In this document: piece after piece, positions 13,315-13,890 of the stretch
Numbering within the stretch: the stretch's first letter is position 1
Layout of the letters: every line of letters starts with the position of its first letter
Source: an uncultured Collinsella sp.
GTDB lineage: Bacteria > Actinomycetota > Coriobacteriia > Coriobacteriales > Coriobacteriaceae
Direction: 5' to 3'
Assembly: GCA_900547855.1 (NCBI GenBank)
Contig: URIK01000037.1
Coordinates: 1-13,890, forward strand
DNA length: 13,890 nt
Program-made: the position numbers and the translations under genes
The notes under the pieces: generated by a model
Told to the model about the DNA's origin: nothing
What the model saw: only the letters and a program-made list of their open reading frames with translations
The model's database searches: none

Positions 13315-13842
13315 TTACGCCACGAAGAAGTAGACGAGGAAGGCAAGGGCTGCGATCCACATGAGCGGCTTGATCTTGGAGGCCTCGCCCTTAAAGAGCG
13401 CGACGATCACGTAGGCGATAAAGCCCAGGCCAATGCCGGCAGAGATGGAGTAGGTGAAGGGCACGCCGGCGACAATCATGAACGCCGGGAAACCCTGCGA
13501 CACGTCGGACCAGTCGATCTCGGAGGCCTCGCTCATCATGAGGTAGCCGACGTAGACCAGAGCACCGCAGGTGGCGGCGCTGGAAACGATGGTGACGATG
13601 GGGGAGAAGAACGCGGCGAGAATGAACAGCACGCCGGTGGTGACGGAGGTGAGGCCCGTGCGGCCACCGTCGGCAGCGCCAGAGGTGGACTCGACGAAGG
13701 TGGTGATGGAGGAGACGCCCATGAAACCGCCCACAGCAGCGGCGGCGGAGTCGACGATCAGGATCTCCTTGATATTCTCGACGTTGCCGTCGTCGGTGAG
13801 GAACTCGCCCTGCTTGGCCACGGCCATCGCGGTGCCCATGGT
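13315..13842 (-). CDS. Purine permease, AzgA-type NCS2 family, 3' part only
   Basis: The contig end cuts off the start of this gene; 175 residues of the C-terminal part remain, against about 430-500 for full-length members. The fragment opens with TMGT, matching the FDTxGT motif, then shows DSAAAAVGGFMGVSSITTFVES, GGRTGLTSVTTG and four to five hydrophobic membrane segments, ending in a hydrophobic tail FLVYFFVA. These are hallmarks of adenine/guanine/hypoxanthine permeases such as AzgA, PbuG and PbuO, which import purine bases with protons; which purine cannot be told. The five residues MYKRQ that precede it in frame come from the Nextera adapter and are not part of the protein. A terminator follows the stop codon. 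Confidence 0.9.
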   Translation of the reverse strand, partial: TMGTAMAVAKQGEFLTDDGNVENIKEILIVDSAAAAVGGFMGVSSITTFVESTSGAADGGRTGLTSVTTGVLFILAAFFSPIVTIVSSAATCGALVYVGYLMMSEASEIDWSDVSQGFPAFMIVAGVPFTYSISAGIGLGFIAYVIVALFKGEASKIKPLMWIAALAFLVYFFVA

Positions 13843-13890
13843 CTGTCTCTTATACACATCTCCGAGCCCACGAGACGCTCATGAATCTCG
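13843..13890 (+). other. Illumina Nextera adapter (P7 side), not biological
   Basis: The last 48 bases are synthetic: the reverse-complement Tn5 mosaic end CTGTCTCTTATACACATCT, the read-2 primer part CCGAGCCCACGAGAC, an eight-base index GCTCATGA, and the start of the P7 oligo (ATCTCG). The biological insert ends at 13842. Confidence 0.98.

Noticed and set aside
13309..13884. Plus-strand frame of 191 codons rich in Gly, Asp and Glu at the right end
   Set aside because: Antisense to the purine permease and running into the Nextera adapter; it ends in adapter-encoded residues.
1..13890. Phage, CRISPR, toxin-antitoxin or other defence system
   Set aside because: No repeat array, integrase, transposase, nuclease or paired small toxin/antitoxin genes were recognised; all sizeable genes are metabolic, transport or signalling genes.

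Overview
This window looks like one assembled contig from a Nextera (Tn5-tagmented) Illumina library: bases 1-48 and 13843-13890 are synthetic adapter plus index sequence, so only 49-13842 is biological. The DNA is GC-rich and densely coding, with strong AAGGAGG-type ribosome sites and GTG/TTG starts beside ATG. The gene content (a tandem GGDEF/EAL pair, a TPP-controlled thiM-thiE cluster, a LysR-metE-like pair, NCS2 permeases) and protein style suggest a gut Actinomycetota of the class Coriobacteriia, Collinsella-like. That is an inference from overall resemblance; no rRNA or phylogenetic marker is present.

Layout. (1) 109-4483, minus strand: two cyclic-di-GMP signalling genes. The upstream one (905 aa) reads GGDEF - PAS-like - degenerate GGDEF - degenerate GGDEF - EAL. 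The downstream one (509 aa) repeats only the GGDEF - PAS-like - degenerate GGDEF core. They are paralogues, separated by a 127-base spacer with a perfect 13-bp hairpin. (2) 4484-4806: a 323-base divergent intergenic region with candidate promoters and small palindromes. (3) 4807-5676, plus strand: a patatin-like phospholipase of the YjjU type. (4) 5789-7822, minus strand: a thiamine salvage operon, with a TPP riboswitch and intrinsic terminator, then thiM, a MTH1187-type thiamine-binding protein and thiE, all translationally coupled. (5) 7889-9704, plus strand: a Cof-type HAD phosphatase and a LysR regulator in one transcription unit. (6) 9860-10993, plus strand: a short MetE-like (core-MetE, YxjG/YxjH type) methyltransferase, whose upstream region holds a LysR-box-like inverted repeat. 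(7) 11117-12451, plus strand: an NCS2 uracil permease. (8) 12512-13177, minus strand: a putative esterase, convergent with the permease across a shared 16-bp-stem terminator. (9) 13315-13842, minus strand: the C-terminal part of an AzgA-type purine permease, cut by the contig end.

How the genes work together. ThiM phosphorylates salvaged hydroxyethylthiazole and ThiE joins it to HMP pyrophosphate to make thiamine phosphate; the TPP riboswitch should shut the operon off when cofactor is plentiful. The LysR protein is the natural candidate regulator of the adjacent methionine-synthase-like gene. The GGDEF/EAL pair could both make and break cyclic di-GMP. No CRISPR array, insertion sequence, prophage, tRNA or rRNA was seen. 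The least explained items are the duplicated PAS/degenerate-GGDEF core, the thiamine-binding protein inside the thi operon, and the operator-like palindromes upstream of the MetE-like gene.
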